Assembly (NCBI GenBank): GCA_031216915.1
Contig: CM062290.1
Span: forward strand, 167,853,453-167,917,452
DNA from: Pictodentalium vernedei
Lineage: Eukaryota; Mollusca; Scaphopoda; Dentaliida; Dentaliidae
DNA length: 64,000 bases
Direction: 5' to 3'
Every line of letters begins with the position of its first letter. The first letter of the stretch is position 1. The notes below the pieces were generated by a model, which searched no databases, was not told the origin of the DNA, and worked only from the letters and a program-made list of their open reading frames with translations. The translations under genes were made by a program, and so were the position numbers. Shown piece after piece: positions 21,331-32,060 of the stretch.

Positions 21331-21699
21331 CCCGTAGTTTACTTGCGGTCTCTTACGGATCTCTTTTTTCTACCTGCGGACTCATTTTAGTACTACCCTT
21401 CATAGGAAGTAACTCATAATAGGAATTTGTTCCTTCTATATGTCATTACCAGAAAACAAACAACTTTTTGCCGTCCTTATATTTTCGCATTTTCTGCAAC
21501 TTAGGGGCTCACAGCACATGCACAAAAGTTATTTATTGTTTACGAGTACACCTATATTGAATCAGAAACTAATATTTGGTATTTGGTGCAAGAAATAAAT
21601 TGCCTTCAAAAATATGGCCTCCTAGTTTACAGAAAAACGATAACTTTATTGTTATTCAAAATAAAATTTCAAAGTTATCCGTTACCGCCAATGATCCGA

Positions 21700-22568
21700 T
21701 ACAGTCAGTCAGGGTTTAACGGGTCACCTTTCATATTTTCGTTTATTTCTCTCAAATAAAATAAGTTATCCAAAGTTTGTTTTTTTGTTATTGACAGACA
21801 GGTATCTGACACTCATTATTGCAGCGGAAATATTCAGATAAAGCTTCTGTTTATTTTATAAAATTGGATCGTTTGCCTGTCGCGATTTGGTCAGTAACGG
21901 GTCGCTTGCGTCTATAAAGAATCACCCTCTTGGCACCCACTGGCGATCCATTTTCCCAATTTATATGTATTTATTGGAAACAAAAAGTCTTTTTTGTCTT
22001 CTCTGAATTAATTTCACCACACTTTTTCACAACTTTTACAGTGGAAAGAAGTGAAAACGAAGTGTTTCAAATGCAGAAGTTTAGCGTTAATTTTCTAAAA
22101 ATAGTTCAACTGGAGCAGTGTTTCAATGGGTTTTAATGCGCATGTCTGACAGTGACCCGGTATTGACAACTCGACTCGCTGTTGAAACGGAATAAATATA
22201 TCATGATGCCAGATATTTATCCCATTATTTTTTCGGCGAATTTGAAGCGTAGACAAACCTGTCCAAATAATAATAATTACATTCGCACTCTTTATATTTC
22301 TCTTCCCGTAACTGAGACGTAAACTTTTTTTTGCGGTTTCGCGTGTCGAAATTTCTTCCGGTGCACATTCAGTCTTTTCAAAAAAATCACTTTCGTCAAC
22401 AAAAAACAACAACAAACTCGTGAAACTTTCTAAGACGACGGCAACAAATTACTTCTTCTAACTGGAATTAAATTTTAGTTTGAAATGCTCTTCAAATTCG
22501 ATTTTTTTAAGGCTCAACATCGCCTGACCCGTTACTGCCTGTGACCCGTTACTGCCTGAATGACTGTA
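21700..22568. mobile_element. Non-autonomous Tc1/mariner-like element
   Basis: The ends TACAGTCAGTCAGGGTTTAA and, inverted, TACAGTCATTCAGGCAGTAA are imperfect 28-bp TIRs continuing into ACGGGTCAC, with TA at both outer edges. The motif TGACCCGTTACTG recurs just inside the right end and, inverted, near 21893. The 0.87-kb interior shows no DDE transposase frame. Confidence 0.65.
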
Positions 22569-23480
22569 CCGCCGCATCAACTGTATTTCAAGAAAACAAG
22601 TTACGGGTTTCAGAGCCCCCACCTCCCCACTGTCAATTTTTTTTCTTCTCAAGTTCCGGAGAGAGAAAGACGCAGGCGTCGCCGGAGTGAGTGTGCGGGG
22701 GTGTGAATGAACCCTCTTTTAGTTTTTACAATTTACATTTTTTTAAGAACGTTGAAATTAGAATGCAATTTGCAAATAAATCCCCAATAACTTGCAAAAG
22801 TGGCAAAACGACAAAAGGCCACCAGAGAGCTCATTTGAAATTGATACTAAATTTAAAAATTTTCCGAAGCCCCATCTTGTGATGGGACTCCTGGAACTCG
22901 ATAAACATATCCAGACCGGGCCCGACAACTGTACATTTCAAAATCCGTCACGCTGGCCAGGTGGTGATAACACGAGCCAGTTGAGGTAAAATGGCCGTCG
23001 TGTTCCAATTTTCAAACCTTCTCGGCAAAACCTTCCATATGACCAAATCAGAGGAAAAACAAAACTATCAAAAATTAATTACCGCAACGCACATGCACCT
23101 TTCGTAATACGCTGTGTGTAAGTACAAACTGAAGTTCAGCAATAAATCAGGGTGACAAGAATAATACTGCAAAATAACTTGAAATATTCTTTTATTTTCA
23201 ACCCTTTGTTCCTCGGTGGCGGCAGGGAAATTAACATGCATATTCATATATACCACCAGTGGGATGCGCACTTGCGGTTTGATATAAATCCCGCCCTAAT
23301 CATTCTAAGACAGTAATTATTTTCGGTCACCTAAAACCCTTAAATGACCAGAAATAACTCGTAAAACCGAAATAACCCATTAAAACAGTTATCAAAGTTA
23401 TTTTTCCCTAATCGCGTTCGTTTGGTTCTGTTTATCGAATTGTATACATGTGATTATCGATGATGGGGAAAAGGTCAAAC
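22569..23480. other. No recognisable gene
   Basis: Single-copy sequence with short open frames that show no family motif. No RNA gene or repeat can be supported. Confidence 0.5.
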
Positions 23481-23486
23481 TACCCT

Positions 23487-23560
23487 TCTCATCCCGGGCT
23501 CAACTCGCTCCGGGTCAAACCTCCCGGGTCAAGCTGCCCCGGGTCAACTCGCCCCCCCCA
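23487..23560. repeat. Short CCGGGTCAA repeat
   Basis: Five loosely spaced copies of CCGGG(C/T)CAA with CTCGC or CTGCC between them, ending in a C run. A minisatellite-like patch. Confidence 0.65.
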
Positions 23561-23705
23561 AAAAAAAACCCAGACTGGTTAGTGATAGAATAGACAACCC
23601 AAAATACAGAGGTAATGAAAAGATGAGTGTTGGAAACGGAGCATAACAAAACATATTTATGAAGCACATTGGTGCCAACAAGTATAAACAAAATTGGATG
23701 TGTTA

Positions 23706-24395
23706 AGTCCTAATGATGAGATAATATCTTATCATTAGGACTTATTATCTCATCATTGGGACTTTTTATCTCATCATTATGAGATACTATCTCATCATTA
23801 GGAGATATTATCTCATCATTAGGACTTATTATCTCATTATTAGGAGATAATATCTTATCATTGGGAATTATGTTTCATCATTAGGAGATATTATCTCATC
23901 ATTAGGACTTTTTATCTCACTCATTTTTAGATATTAATATCTCATCATTAGGAGATATTATCTCATCATTAGGACTTATTATCTCATCATTAGGAGATAT
24001 TATCTCATCATTAGGACTTTTTATCTCATCATTAGGGCATATTATCTCATCATAGGAGATATTATCTCATCATTAGGATATATTATTTCATCATTAGGAC
24101 TTATTTTCTCATCATTATGACATATTATCTCATCATTAGTACTTTTTATCTCATCATTATGAGATATTATCTCATCATTAGGAGATATTACCTCATCATT
24201 GGGAGATAATATCTCATCATTACGAGATATTATTTCATCATTAGGAGATATTATCTCATCATTAGGACTTTTTATTTCATCATTAGGAGATATTATCTCA
24301 ACATTAGGAGATATTATTTCATCATTAGGAGATATTATCTCATCATTAGGAGATATTATCTCATCAATTGGGACTTATTATCTCATCATTACGAG
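23706..24395 (-). repeat. 21-bp satellite, left arm of F
   Basis: About 32 copies of GAGATATTATCTCATCATTAG with variants GGACTTATTATCTC and CGAGATATT. The core GAGATATTATCTC is itself a dyad. The orientation flips in the first 30 bp. Confidence 0.95.
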
Positions 24396-25355
24396 ATCTG
24401 CTCATCCTTTTCAGTGAAGAGTTAAATGTCTTCACATTCTCCTCGTAACGACTAGAGGGTTGTGGGGGGGTGGGGGGGTGGTCATGGTAGGCCAAAACGA
24501 AGTGCCGAGGGGAAAATATTTTACAGCAGCAGATAAATTCTTTACTCCCCACCTCCACTTCCTTTCACCTCATGCTGGGTTAACCCTTTATCTAACGTAA
24601 TGGACAAAACCGACCAGCGCTATTCGCAAAATAACCATTCAATATGCATTATTTTTTCATTTTTTGTCTCAAAACATAGCTTATAACCCACCAGGGGAAG
24701 AGCTTGTTGAGTCCGTTCCAATGAAGAGTCATAGGCTATGTTTGTGACTCAAAAAATGAAAGAAAATATTTAGTCAAGAATTTTGTTTTACAAGTGTCGT
24801 CAGCCTTTCGTGTTAGGCTAAAGGGTTAAGATTGTCTATTCCCCATAGGTGAACGTCCAGGGGAACGATAGTAACTTTCCCTGCCAACTTGAGAACCTAG
24901 GTACTTTTTGAAGATTAGAGAGTGCAAGAGTAACCATAGAAAAATGACCCGATAAATATCAGAGTGAAAGTACATGAACCAGTTCTAGGGATTTCAGGTA
25001 TGAATATATGTAGTGTAACTCATTTCCAGTGACTGGAATGGAACTGAACCAGCACTACAAAATTTAACTAGGCCTCATTTCAAGAAACTCCAACTGTTAA
25101 ATATCTCAACTGGGCCTGTTAGTCGTGATACGCATGAGTTGAACGCACATGGCGGCGAGCTGTGACCGATCACGAGAGGAGGTATCCCATTTTCGTTGGT
25201 GGGGCCAGTTTTCCTGGGAAAATTTGGAAAATGGAAAGTCAGGTCAGTGAGGCTCTCCAATGGCTTCCTTGTACAAGAGCTCAATTTTTCTCATCAACAT
25301 ACTCCTTGCATTTGACATGGAAGAAACGTCATAGCCATAAACTAGGAATAGAAGA
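24396..25355. other. Centre of element F
   Basis: Single-copy sequence apart from the TTAA MITE. A G-rich stretch lies at 24459-24480. No gene family is recognisable in the short frames. Confidence 0.5.
24580..24829. mobile_element. 250-bp piggyBac-like MITE with TTAA TSD
   Basis: Starts TTAACCCTTTATCTAACG and ends CGTGTTAGGCTAAAGGGTTAA. The TTAA at each edge is the duplication and CCCTTTA... the TIR, as in piggyBac-type elements. Inner inverted similarity (ATTTTTTCATTTTTTG / CAAAAAATGAAAGAAAAT) supports it. A truncated relative lies at 11035-11194. Confidence 0.85.
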
Positions 25356-25357
25356 TA

Positions 25358-25924
25358 TCTCCTAATGATGAGATAATAAGTCTCAATGATGAGATATCTC
25401 CTAATGATGAGATAGTATCTCCTAATGATGAGATAATATCTTCTAATGATGAGATAATATCTCATAATGATAAGATATTATCTCGTAATGATGAGATAAT
25501 CTCTCCTAATGATGAGATAATAAATCATAATGATGAGATAATATCTCCTAATGATGAGATAATGCCTCGTAATGATGAGATATTATCTCGTAATGGTGAG
25601 ATAATAAGTCCTAATGATGAGATAATAAGACCTAATGATGAAATAATATCTCGTAATGATGAGATAATATCTTGTAATGATGAGATATTATCTTCTAAAT
25701 TAATGATGAGATAATATCTCCTAATGATGAGATAAATGTCCTAATGATGAGATAATATCTCCTAATGATGAGATAATATGTCCTAATGATGAGATAATAT
25801 CTCGTAATGATGAGATAATAAGTCCTAATGATGAGATAATATCTCCTAATGATGAGATATTATCTCCTAACGATGAATAATAAGTCATAATGATGAGATA
25901 ATATCTCCTAATGATGAGAAAAAT
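25358..25924 (+). repeat. 21-bp satellite, right arm of F, part 1
   Basis: About 27 copies of CTAATGATGAGATAATATCTC and variants, opposite in orientation to 23706-24395. Interrupted by element C at 25933; resumes at 28561. Confidence 0.95.
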
Positions 25925-25994
25925 ATGCCCTAGTAGTATGTCATGTACCTTTCACCCCCATTCGACAGGATCTCATTGCAGGATCTCATGTGAC

Positions 25995-26205
25995 GTCATT
26001 GTCACGTGACGTAGTGGCGCCCTGTTGTGTTGTCATGGTAACCCGCGTGAGCGGCCATGTTGTGACGTCATCTTCATTGTGATACGTGTTGTTAGTGCGC
26101 ATGCGCAGCGCGTGTTGTTAGGGTGATACATGTTTCCGTCGTCCATTTTGTATACAGGAGGCCGCCATCTTGGTTTCTATGGTAGCACGTGATTGCTATG
26201 TTACC
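25995..26205 (+). promoter_or_regulatory. Promoter-like motif cluster in left TIR of C
   Basis: Within 210 bp: TGACGTCA (twice; CREB/ATF site), CACGTGAC (USF-type E-box), GTTGTCATGGTAACC (RFX X-box-like), GCGCATGCGCA (NRF1 site) and GCCGCCATCTTGG (YY1 site), followed by CACGTG. These are well-known animal factor motifs typical of CpG-rich, TATA-less promoters. Function here is inferred from motif density and from conservation between TIR copies. Confidence 0.6.
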
Positions 26206-26907
26206 AATGGCTTCTAACAAGACAGGGGTATGTTCGGGTGTGTGTTCCTTTGTAGAAGGGTAAATCTTATTACCACAAACAACCCGACAATCCCCCCAAA
26301 TCACCAAAATCCACCCAAAATCACTGAAATTGACTTTTACTTGGCTGTGTTGGATCTTTGTTCCCTTTTTATGGTCAGTTCACTTCATTCGATCAGATCT
26401 GTTCATGCTGTCCAAACTAGTTCGATCAATCCGACTAGTTTGACCTCCTATCACTTTGTTTTGTTTACTTCGATCTTGGTTCTGTTGGATCTGTACTTAA
26501 TTGTTTTGTAGTGGTTGGTTGTCTCTGTTCAGAGTCTTGTAGTCATTAAGGGTTATCAATCCCTTTCCATACCCTCGAGTGTCGATGTTAAAACACGGAA
26601 TCCAAATTTTACGGACTGGGCCACTTACGGAATGTATACAGGGGAAAATCTGATTCAACCTTGATCAATGTTATAGTCGAGACTGAGATAGGAATAGCTA
26701 GGAAGTAATGGATGAGATATGGGACAGAATAACAGACGCCAATAGTACTGGTATAAGGCCGCAATGGAACAAGACTACAACAAGTTGTAGAAGCTAATGA
26801 TAGGACAGATAGACCATAGACCTGTAGTGGACTTGGAGCTTTGGCGACAAGATGGAAAACGGAATCCCATTTGTGGAATCCCTTTTTCGAAACGCCTGTG
26901 GCTATGG

Positions 26908-27625
26908 AATCCCTTTTTCTGAAATGAGTCGTTGAGTCGTTCGAGGAGTCACTCGATCGAGCAATTGCTCGTTGGCTCATTTGCTCAATGGGATTCAAGT
27001 CATTGGAGCAATAGTTGCGAGTCACTCGACATAAGACGGAATCCCACTTTTGGAATCCCTTTTTGGCATCCCATTTGTGGAATCCCTTTTTTGAAAACGC
27101 CTATGGCTATGGAATCCCTTTTTTCTGAAATGAGTCTAAGAGTCATTCGAGGAGTCACTCGAACGAGCAATTACTCGATAGCTCATTTGCTCGATGAGCT
27201 TCGAGTCGTTCGAGCAGTTGCTCATGGAGCAATTGCTCTTAGGCTCATTTGCTCGATGAGCTTCGAGTCGATCGAGCAATTGCTCATGGAGCAATTACTC
27301 TCTTGCTCTTTAGCTTATAAGGGATATTTGGGATAGGTATGCCTTGTGATATAGGTAATAGTATCCTCAGATAAGTATCCTATAAAAGGTATCCTCAATA
27401 GGTATCCTCAAATAATACAATGCCGGGCCATAGGTATCCTCAAATACTGAAATGAGTCGAAGAGTCGTTCGAGGAGTCACTCGAACGAGCAATTACTCGA
27501 TAGCTCATTTGCTCGACAGACTTCGAGTCATTCGAGCAATATACCGAGTCACTCGATTGAGCAATTGCTCTAAGGCTCATTTGCTCCATGAGCTTCGAGT
27601 CATTCGAGCAATGACTTATCAGTAA
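26908..27625. repeat. GAGTCACTCGA / GAGCAATTGCTC dispersed repeats in C
   Basis: Clusters at 26925-27020, 27125-27330 and 27448-27615 carry CTGAAATGAGTC, GTTCGAGGAGTCACTCGA and GAGCAATTGCTC (a dyad) in varied order. The same phrases, inverted, lie in element B at 14400-14485. Frames translating them are serine/glutamate-rich artefacts. Confidence 0.8.
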
Positions 27626-28299
27626 CTGCACGATAGATTATTGGCTTTGGGAATGATATTGGCTTTTGTTGTACAGAAGGGAGATAACTCTGCATACAGG
27701 TTATGGGAAATCAAGCAATTTAATTGGTTAGTTATAATTTATATAAATGATCTAGATAATGAAACAACAAGAGTGCTTGGAATAGGGTCAGAACTAACAA
27801 GAATAGACTAGAATAGCTAAATATAGTAATAATAAGCAAAGCTGTTCCAATAATAGGCTCTTCTACGCTACTGGAGTATACTCCAGGATAAAGGAACATG
27901 GTCAGGTAGACGAAAAGTATTGCATATATAGATAGAAGCAGAGAATTCTGGGCAAATTTGTCCTATAGCACTATGTGCTATTCTTAATAGGGAAAAACGT
28001 CATGGGATAGGGATCCAAAAAGGAATTCTGAGGGAATTCTAAGCCAGAACATTACTCCTGTTCAATCGAACGCACCGCTTATACACCCTTAGTACTATAG
28101 CACTACGTGCTAAGTCAATAAAACCAATAACATGGGAAATCCGTATCAAATAAAAGTCAATTTCGGTGATTTTGGGTGGATTTCGGTGATTTGGGGGGGA
28201 TTGTCGGGTTGTTTGTGGTAATAAGATTTACCCTTCTACAAAGGAACACACCCCCGAACATACCCCTGTCTTGTTAGAAGCCATTGGTAACACAGCAAT

Positions 28300-28510
28300 C
28301 ACGTGCTACCATAGAAACCAAGATGGCGGCCTCCTGTATACAAAATGGTCGACGGAAACACGTATCACCCTAACAACACGCGCTGCGCATGCGCACTAAC
28401 AACACGTATCACCATGGAGATGACGTCACAACATGGCCGCTCACGTGGGTTACCATGACAACACAACATGGCGCCACTACGTCACGTGAATATGACGTCA
28501 CATGAGATCC
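28300..28510 (-). promoter_or_regulatory. Promoter-like motif cluster in right TIR of C
   Basis: The inverse of the left cluster, with all motifs intact: TGACGTCA twice, CACGTGA, GTTGTCATGGTAACC, GCGCATGCGCA and GCCGCCATCTTGG. It would direct transcription inward from the right end. Confidence 0.6.
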
Positions 28511-28562
28511 TGCAATGAGATCCTGCCGAATGGGGGTGAAAGGTACCATGACATACCTACTT

Positions 28563-29190
28563 GCCCTAATGATGAGATAATATCTCGTAATGATGAGATA
28601 ATAAGTCCTAATGATGAGATATCTCCTAATGATGAGATAATAAGTTCTAATGATGAGATAATAAGTCCTAATGGTGAAAATATTATCTCCTAATGATGAA
28701 ATAATATCTCCTAATGATGAGATAATATGTCCTAATGATGAGATAATATCTTCTAATGATGAGATAATATCTCCTAATGATGAGATAATATCTCGTAATG
28801 ATGAGATAATACGTCCTAATGATGAGATAATAAGTCCTAATGATGAGATAATATCTCGTAATGATGAGATAATATCTCGTAATGATGAGATATTATCTCA
28901 TAATGATGAGGTAATATCTCCTAATGATGAGATAATATGTCCTAATGATGAGATAATATCTCCTAATGATGAGATAATATGTCCTAATGATGAGATAATA
29001 AGTCCTCATGATGAGATAATATCTCCTAATGATGAGATAATATCTCCTAATGATGAGATAATAAGTCCTAATGATGAGATAAATATCTCCTAATGATGAG
29101 ATAATAAGTCCTAATGATGAGATATTATCTCCTAATGATGAGATAATATCTCCTAATGGTGAGATATTATCTCATCATTAGGACTTATGA
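28563..29190 (+). repeat. 21-bp satellite, right arm of F, part 2
   Basis: About 29 copies of CTAATGATGAGATAATATCTC and variants. The last units flip orientation just before the terminal CTTATGACATCC, mirroring the left arm. The open frame here (NDEIISP repeats) is a translation of the satellite. Confidence 0.95.
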
Positions 29191-29282
29191 CATCCCATTT
29201 TTTATACTTGTTGGCACCAATACGCTTCCATACATATTCATTTTGTAACATTTACCAATTTTTGTACAGTATGCATTGGGGG

Positions 29283-29515
29283 ACTGGACTTTTCGCCGAA
29301 AGTACATTTCGCCGGAAGGAAAAATTGGACAGTTAATCGAATATTTGGACATTTCGCCGGAAAAAAGCAGGACTTTTCGCCGAACTTTTGGACACTTCGC
29401 CGAAACTTTGGACACTTCGACAAAAAAGACTTTTCGCCGGAAAATATCAGACAGTTCGCCGAAATAAATTGTCTCGATATTTTCCCGCGAATAGTCTTTT
29501 TTTCGGCGAAGTGTC
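29283..29515. repeat. TTCGCCGAA/TTCGCCGGA degenerate repeat
   Basis: About ten copies of GGAC(A/T)(T/C)TTCGCCG(A/G)AA spaced 18-25 bp. The palindromic core TTCGGCGAA/TTCGCCGAA occurs on both strands. A weaker patch with the same words lies at 53996-54110. Confidence 0.75.
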
Positions 29516-29858
29516 CAAGATTAATTCTTAGTGATTTTTCTGGAATTATAAACAACAACACAAGTTTATTTTTATATCGAAATAACATCATTGCAAACAA
29601 CACAAAACAGTAATGACAACATGGTAAATATAGAAGTGCACGCATGAAGTATAGCCAAAAATTAGGTCTACCTGAATAGGCAATAAATATCTTTTCTGAG
29701 GGTGGGTGGGGGCACAATTTATCATAAGATGTACATGTAAGTTAACCACGGTTTTGGGCGATGTCATGGTAAAAGTTGTGACAGATTGCCACTCTTTTTA
29801 TCATGACATTGCCGGCTCGTACTTGCACATATTTCTGCCAGAGGCTGCACAGGAGGTA

Positions 29859-29936
29859 GTCCAAACTTGGACCCAAAGTCCGTAAAATAATTTTTTTGGC
29901 TTAGTACTTACTTAGCACTTTGGGTCCAAGTTTGAC
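29859..29936. mobile_element. 78-bp foldback MITE, GTCCAAACTTGG family, copy 2
   Basis: GTCCAAACTTGGACCCAAAG opens the element and its inverse (CTTTGGGTCCAAGTTTGAC) closes it. TA lies at both edges (29857-29858, 29937-29938), consistent with a TA duplication. Same termini as 7034-7146. Confidence 0.78.
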
Positions 29937-29939
29937 TAC

Positions 29940-31600
29940 ACAGGAAGTGGATCGTCTGAATGAGAGTGATTCACTTAGCCTCATCTAACGATACATATAA
30001 TTTTACCTTACCTCATATATGGTTTGCCAAATATTTGGGGGGGGGGGGGGGGGGGCAATGATACCCCCCCCCCCCTCACCCCACTCCTACGCGGTACTGG
30101 GCTGCATTGATAAATGCTGTGGAGTGGAGGAAGGGATATTTTTTCTGAACATATCGGGTAATTTTCCCGCTTCCTATTGACTTCTAGGTAACCACATTTT
30201 GATGTTTTTTTTGTTTATTTTTTTTTCTTTTGGGGGGGGGGGGGGGGGTAATCATAAGGTATTTTCTCTGAACATATCTGGTAATGTTATATGAAGATGT
30301 AAGAATAATATAATAGTGAAATATATAAAATATTCAGCATTTGACACTAATTTCTTTCCTTAGGCCCATGAATTTTGAATTTTTAGACAAATCTTGCCAA
30401 AAAACTATTTGGTGTGACCTGGGTATTTTTCAAATAAAGACTGTATTTCCCTTTCCCCTTTTAAGGTACTTGCTCTCTGGTGGTGCTTTAACAAGTCCTC
30501 AGATACCAACTGTGCCTGAGTTGGGAGTAGCTCGGCTTCATCCCATAGGAGTTGTACCAACATATTAAAACCCATGCCAGGCCTGTTTATTTTAGTATTC
30601 AGTCTGTGATTCCTACCTTCGGTGTCATTGTTAGTACGCACGTGTTGGCCGAATACTGACCAATATTGCGATGATGAATGAAAAGTTTCTGTGCGCCGAA
30701 GGCGTACAGGGGACGATGTAGAATTGAAATCCCTTGCGACCTGAATAACTTTATTTTGCTTTATAGCTTTATTTTGCTTATAAATATACGAGAGTCTGAA
30801 GCGAGAGCCATTAATCTTAAGTTAGAGTGTGCGACTGGCAGTAGGGTAGTGGGTTGAGATCCCGAGGACCTCGAACTGAAAGGTGGCTAGGAATTTTGCG
30901 TAACTACAAGAGTTCTGCTCCTTGTTTGCTTTGAGAAGCGGGCATATTTATGGCAATGAAACCGCAGTTTGGTGTTATTTTAGAAAAAAGAAAAAGAAAC
31001 CCAAACAGTCTCTGGTTTGGGAGCAGCCCCAGCATATTATCCTTAACAGTTACAAAAAGGAAAAAATCCACCACTATGTGTTTTTGAAAGCTGGGAGACA
31101 TCCATCAGCCTATAAGGGAGAGTGGATGCCGAGCCTTGGCCATCTGGTCTGCCTTCAGGGGGAACAGATGAAGGGGTGACTGGAGGGAAAAACAAACAGA
31201 AAACCCCCACAAAAACCACACACTCAAACGCACCCTCTCACAGACACACACACGGAAACCCTTAAAAGGGCTGTTAAATATTTATTCATATGATGTTTAT
31301 TTATACAAAATGTATATTCGTCCCAGCCAGGCAAGCTTGTTTCAATCCTTGCCTGGTGTTTGGTGGTTTCCTGTGTATGTTAACAGAAAGGTAGGTTGTA
31401 CCAATTCCTTCTCAGCTTCGTCTACTATTTCCAAGCGTCTTCTTGATAAGGGTGTTGCAAGAAAATTGAGAATGTTCAATTAGAAAAGTTATAGGTAAAG
31501 AGAAAGATATATAGGTATCCGCTATTGTATATTATGACTGTTGTGTGATTGTTGCTATGAGTGGGGTGAGGGGTGGGTTTCTTCGGAGCCCACTCCCCAA
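29940..31600. other. No confident gene; poly-G/poly-C runs
   Basis: Runs of 19 G (30037-30055), about 11 C (30065-30075) and 18 G (30231-30248) cluster here. An open frame at 30341-30568 follows a TTTCCTTAG that could be a splice acceptor, and another lies at 30922-31179, but neither shows a family motif. A small foldback (CCAGGCAAGC ... CTTGCCTGG) sits near 31330-31360. Confidence 0.4.
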
Positions 31601-31606
31601 ACGCCG

Positions 31607-32060
31607 TGTTGCGAGGGCAATCCTCACAGACTCAATCCTAAAGTTCTCATTGAGTAGCGAGGCAATCCTCACTGACTCCACGCAGTTTAATTCTATTGAG
31701 TAATTTTAATTTACTGTGGTTTATTTTGTTTTTCTGTTGAGGGTTCGGTGTTCGTTCTGCTCTACCATTGATTGACTATCTGTAGAGGGTTTTGTTATAT
31801 AGGTCTTATTAAACGCGTTTCAGTCGCGTTTCAGCAGAGTTGCGAGGCAGTCCTGACAGACGCAATCCTAAAATTCTCAGTGAGAAGCGAGGCAATCCTC
31901 ACTGACTCCACCCAAGTTAATTATATTGTAAAATTTTTTATTTTCTGAAAACTTATTTTGTTTTTCTGTTAAGGGTCGATGTTCTTTCAGCTCAACCATT
32001 AATTCACCATCTTGGAGTCTGTTGAGGGTTTTGTTTTGTTGGTCCTTTAATCGCGTATCA
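31607..32060 (-). repeat. Tandem duplication of the LINE 3' region
   Basis: GTTGCGAGGSMARTCCTSACAGACKCAATCCTAAARTTCTCA and the following 200 bp occur at 31607-31830 and again at 31838-32060, about 231 bp apart. The second copy overlaps the reverse-transcriptase C-terminus. Confidence 0.75.

Larger units (their letters stand above)
17029..21398. mobile_element. Element E: 4.37-kb TIR element whose TIRs contain a 182-bp satellite
   Basis: Left end CGGTAGTTCTAAAATGAGTC and right end, read inverted, GGGTAGTACTAAAATGAGTC match. Beyond the tips, GTCCGCAGGTAGAAAAA and TAAGAGACCGCAAGTAAAC continue the inverted repeat. It then runs through tandem 182-bp units and on to the inverse pair at 18220-18500 and 19980-20260, so each arm is about 1.4-1.5 kb. 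TTCATATG (17021-17028) and TTCATAGG (21399-21406) are a 7/8 target duplication. The central 1.4 kb holds one short frame (18594-18962), an A-rich repeat and a small MITE. No known transposase is seen. Confidence 0.82.
25933..28560. mobile_element. Element C: 2.63-kb long-TIR element, GTAGTATGTC family
   Basis: The left end GTAGTATGTCATGTACC and the inverse of the right end, GTAGGTATGTCATGGTACC, begin TIRs of about 400 bp (25933-26341; 28155-28560). Flanks ATGCCCTA (25925-25932) and TTGCCCTA (28561-28568) are a 7/8 target duplication within the 21-bp satellite. Its TIR is homologous to that of element D, from the promoter-like block through CACAAACAAYCYGACAA. The interior (26342-28154) has no long frame. 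It holds dispersed GAGTCACTCGA repeats and copies of GGAATCCCTTTTT that D also carries. Non-autonomous; superfamily unassigned. Confidence 0.85.
23610..29290. mobile_element. Element F: large inverted-repeat element carrying 21-bp satellites
   Basis: ATTGGTGCCAACAAGTATAA (23669 onward) followed by TAAGTCCTAATGATGAG at the left is matched in inverse at the right (29185-29225: CTTATGACATCCCA, TTATACTTGTTGGCACCAAT). A weaker match extends outward (ACAAAACATATTTATGAAGC / GCTTCCATACATATTCATTTTGT). Inside each TIR lies a 21-bp satellite array in mirror orientation. The 24.4-25.35 kb centre has no transposase. Exact tips and target duplication are not clear. Element C and a TTAA MITE are nested inside. 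Confidence 0.7.

Noticed and set aside
23706-24395. CRISPR-like regular array
   Set aside because: There are no unique spacers between the 21-bp units, and the DNA is clearly eukaryotic; it is a satellite.
28502-29093. Long open frames reading NDEIISP repeats
   Set aside because: They translate the 21-bp satellite, whose length is a multiple of three, so frames stay open without selection.
30922-31179. 85-residue frame as a host exon
   Set aside because: No splice context or family motif was convincing; left as unassigned sequence.
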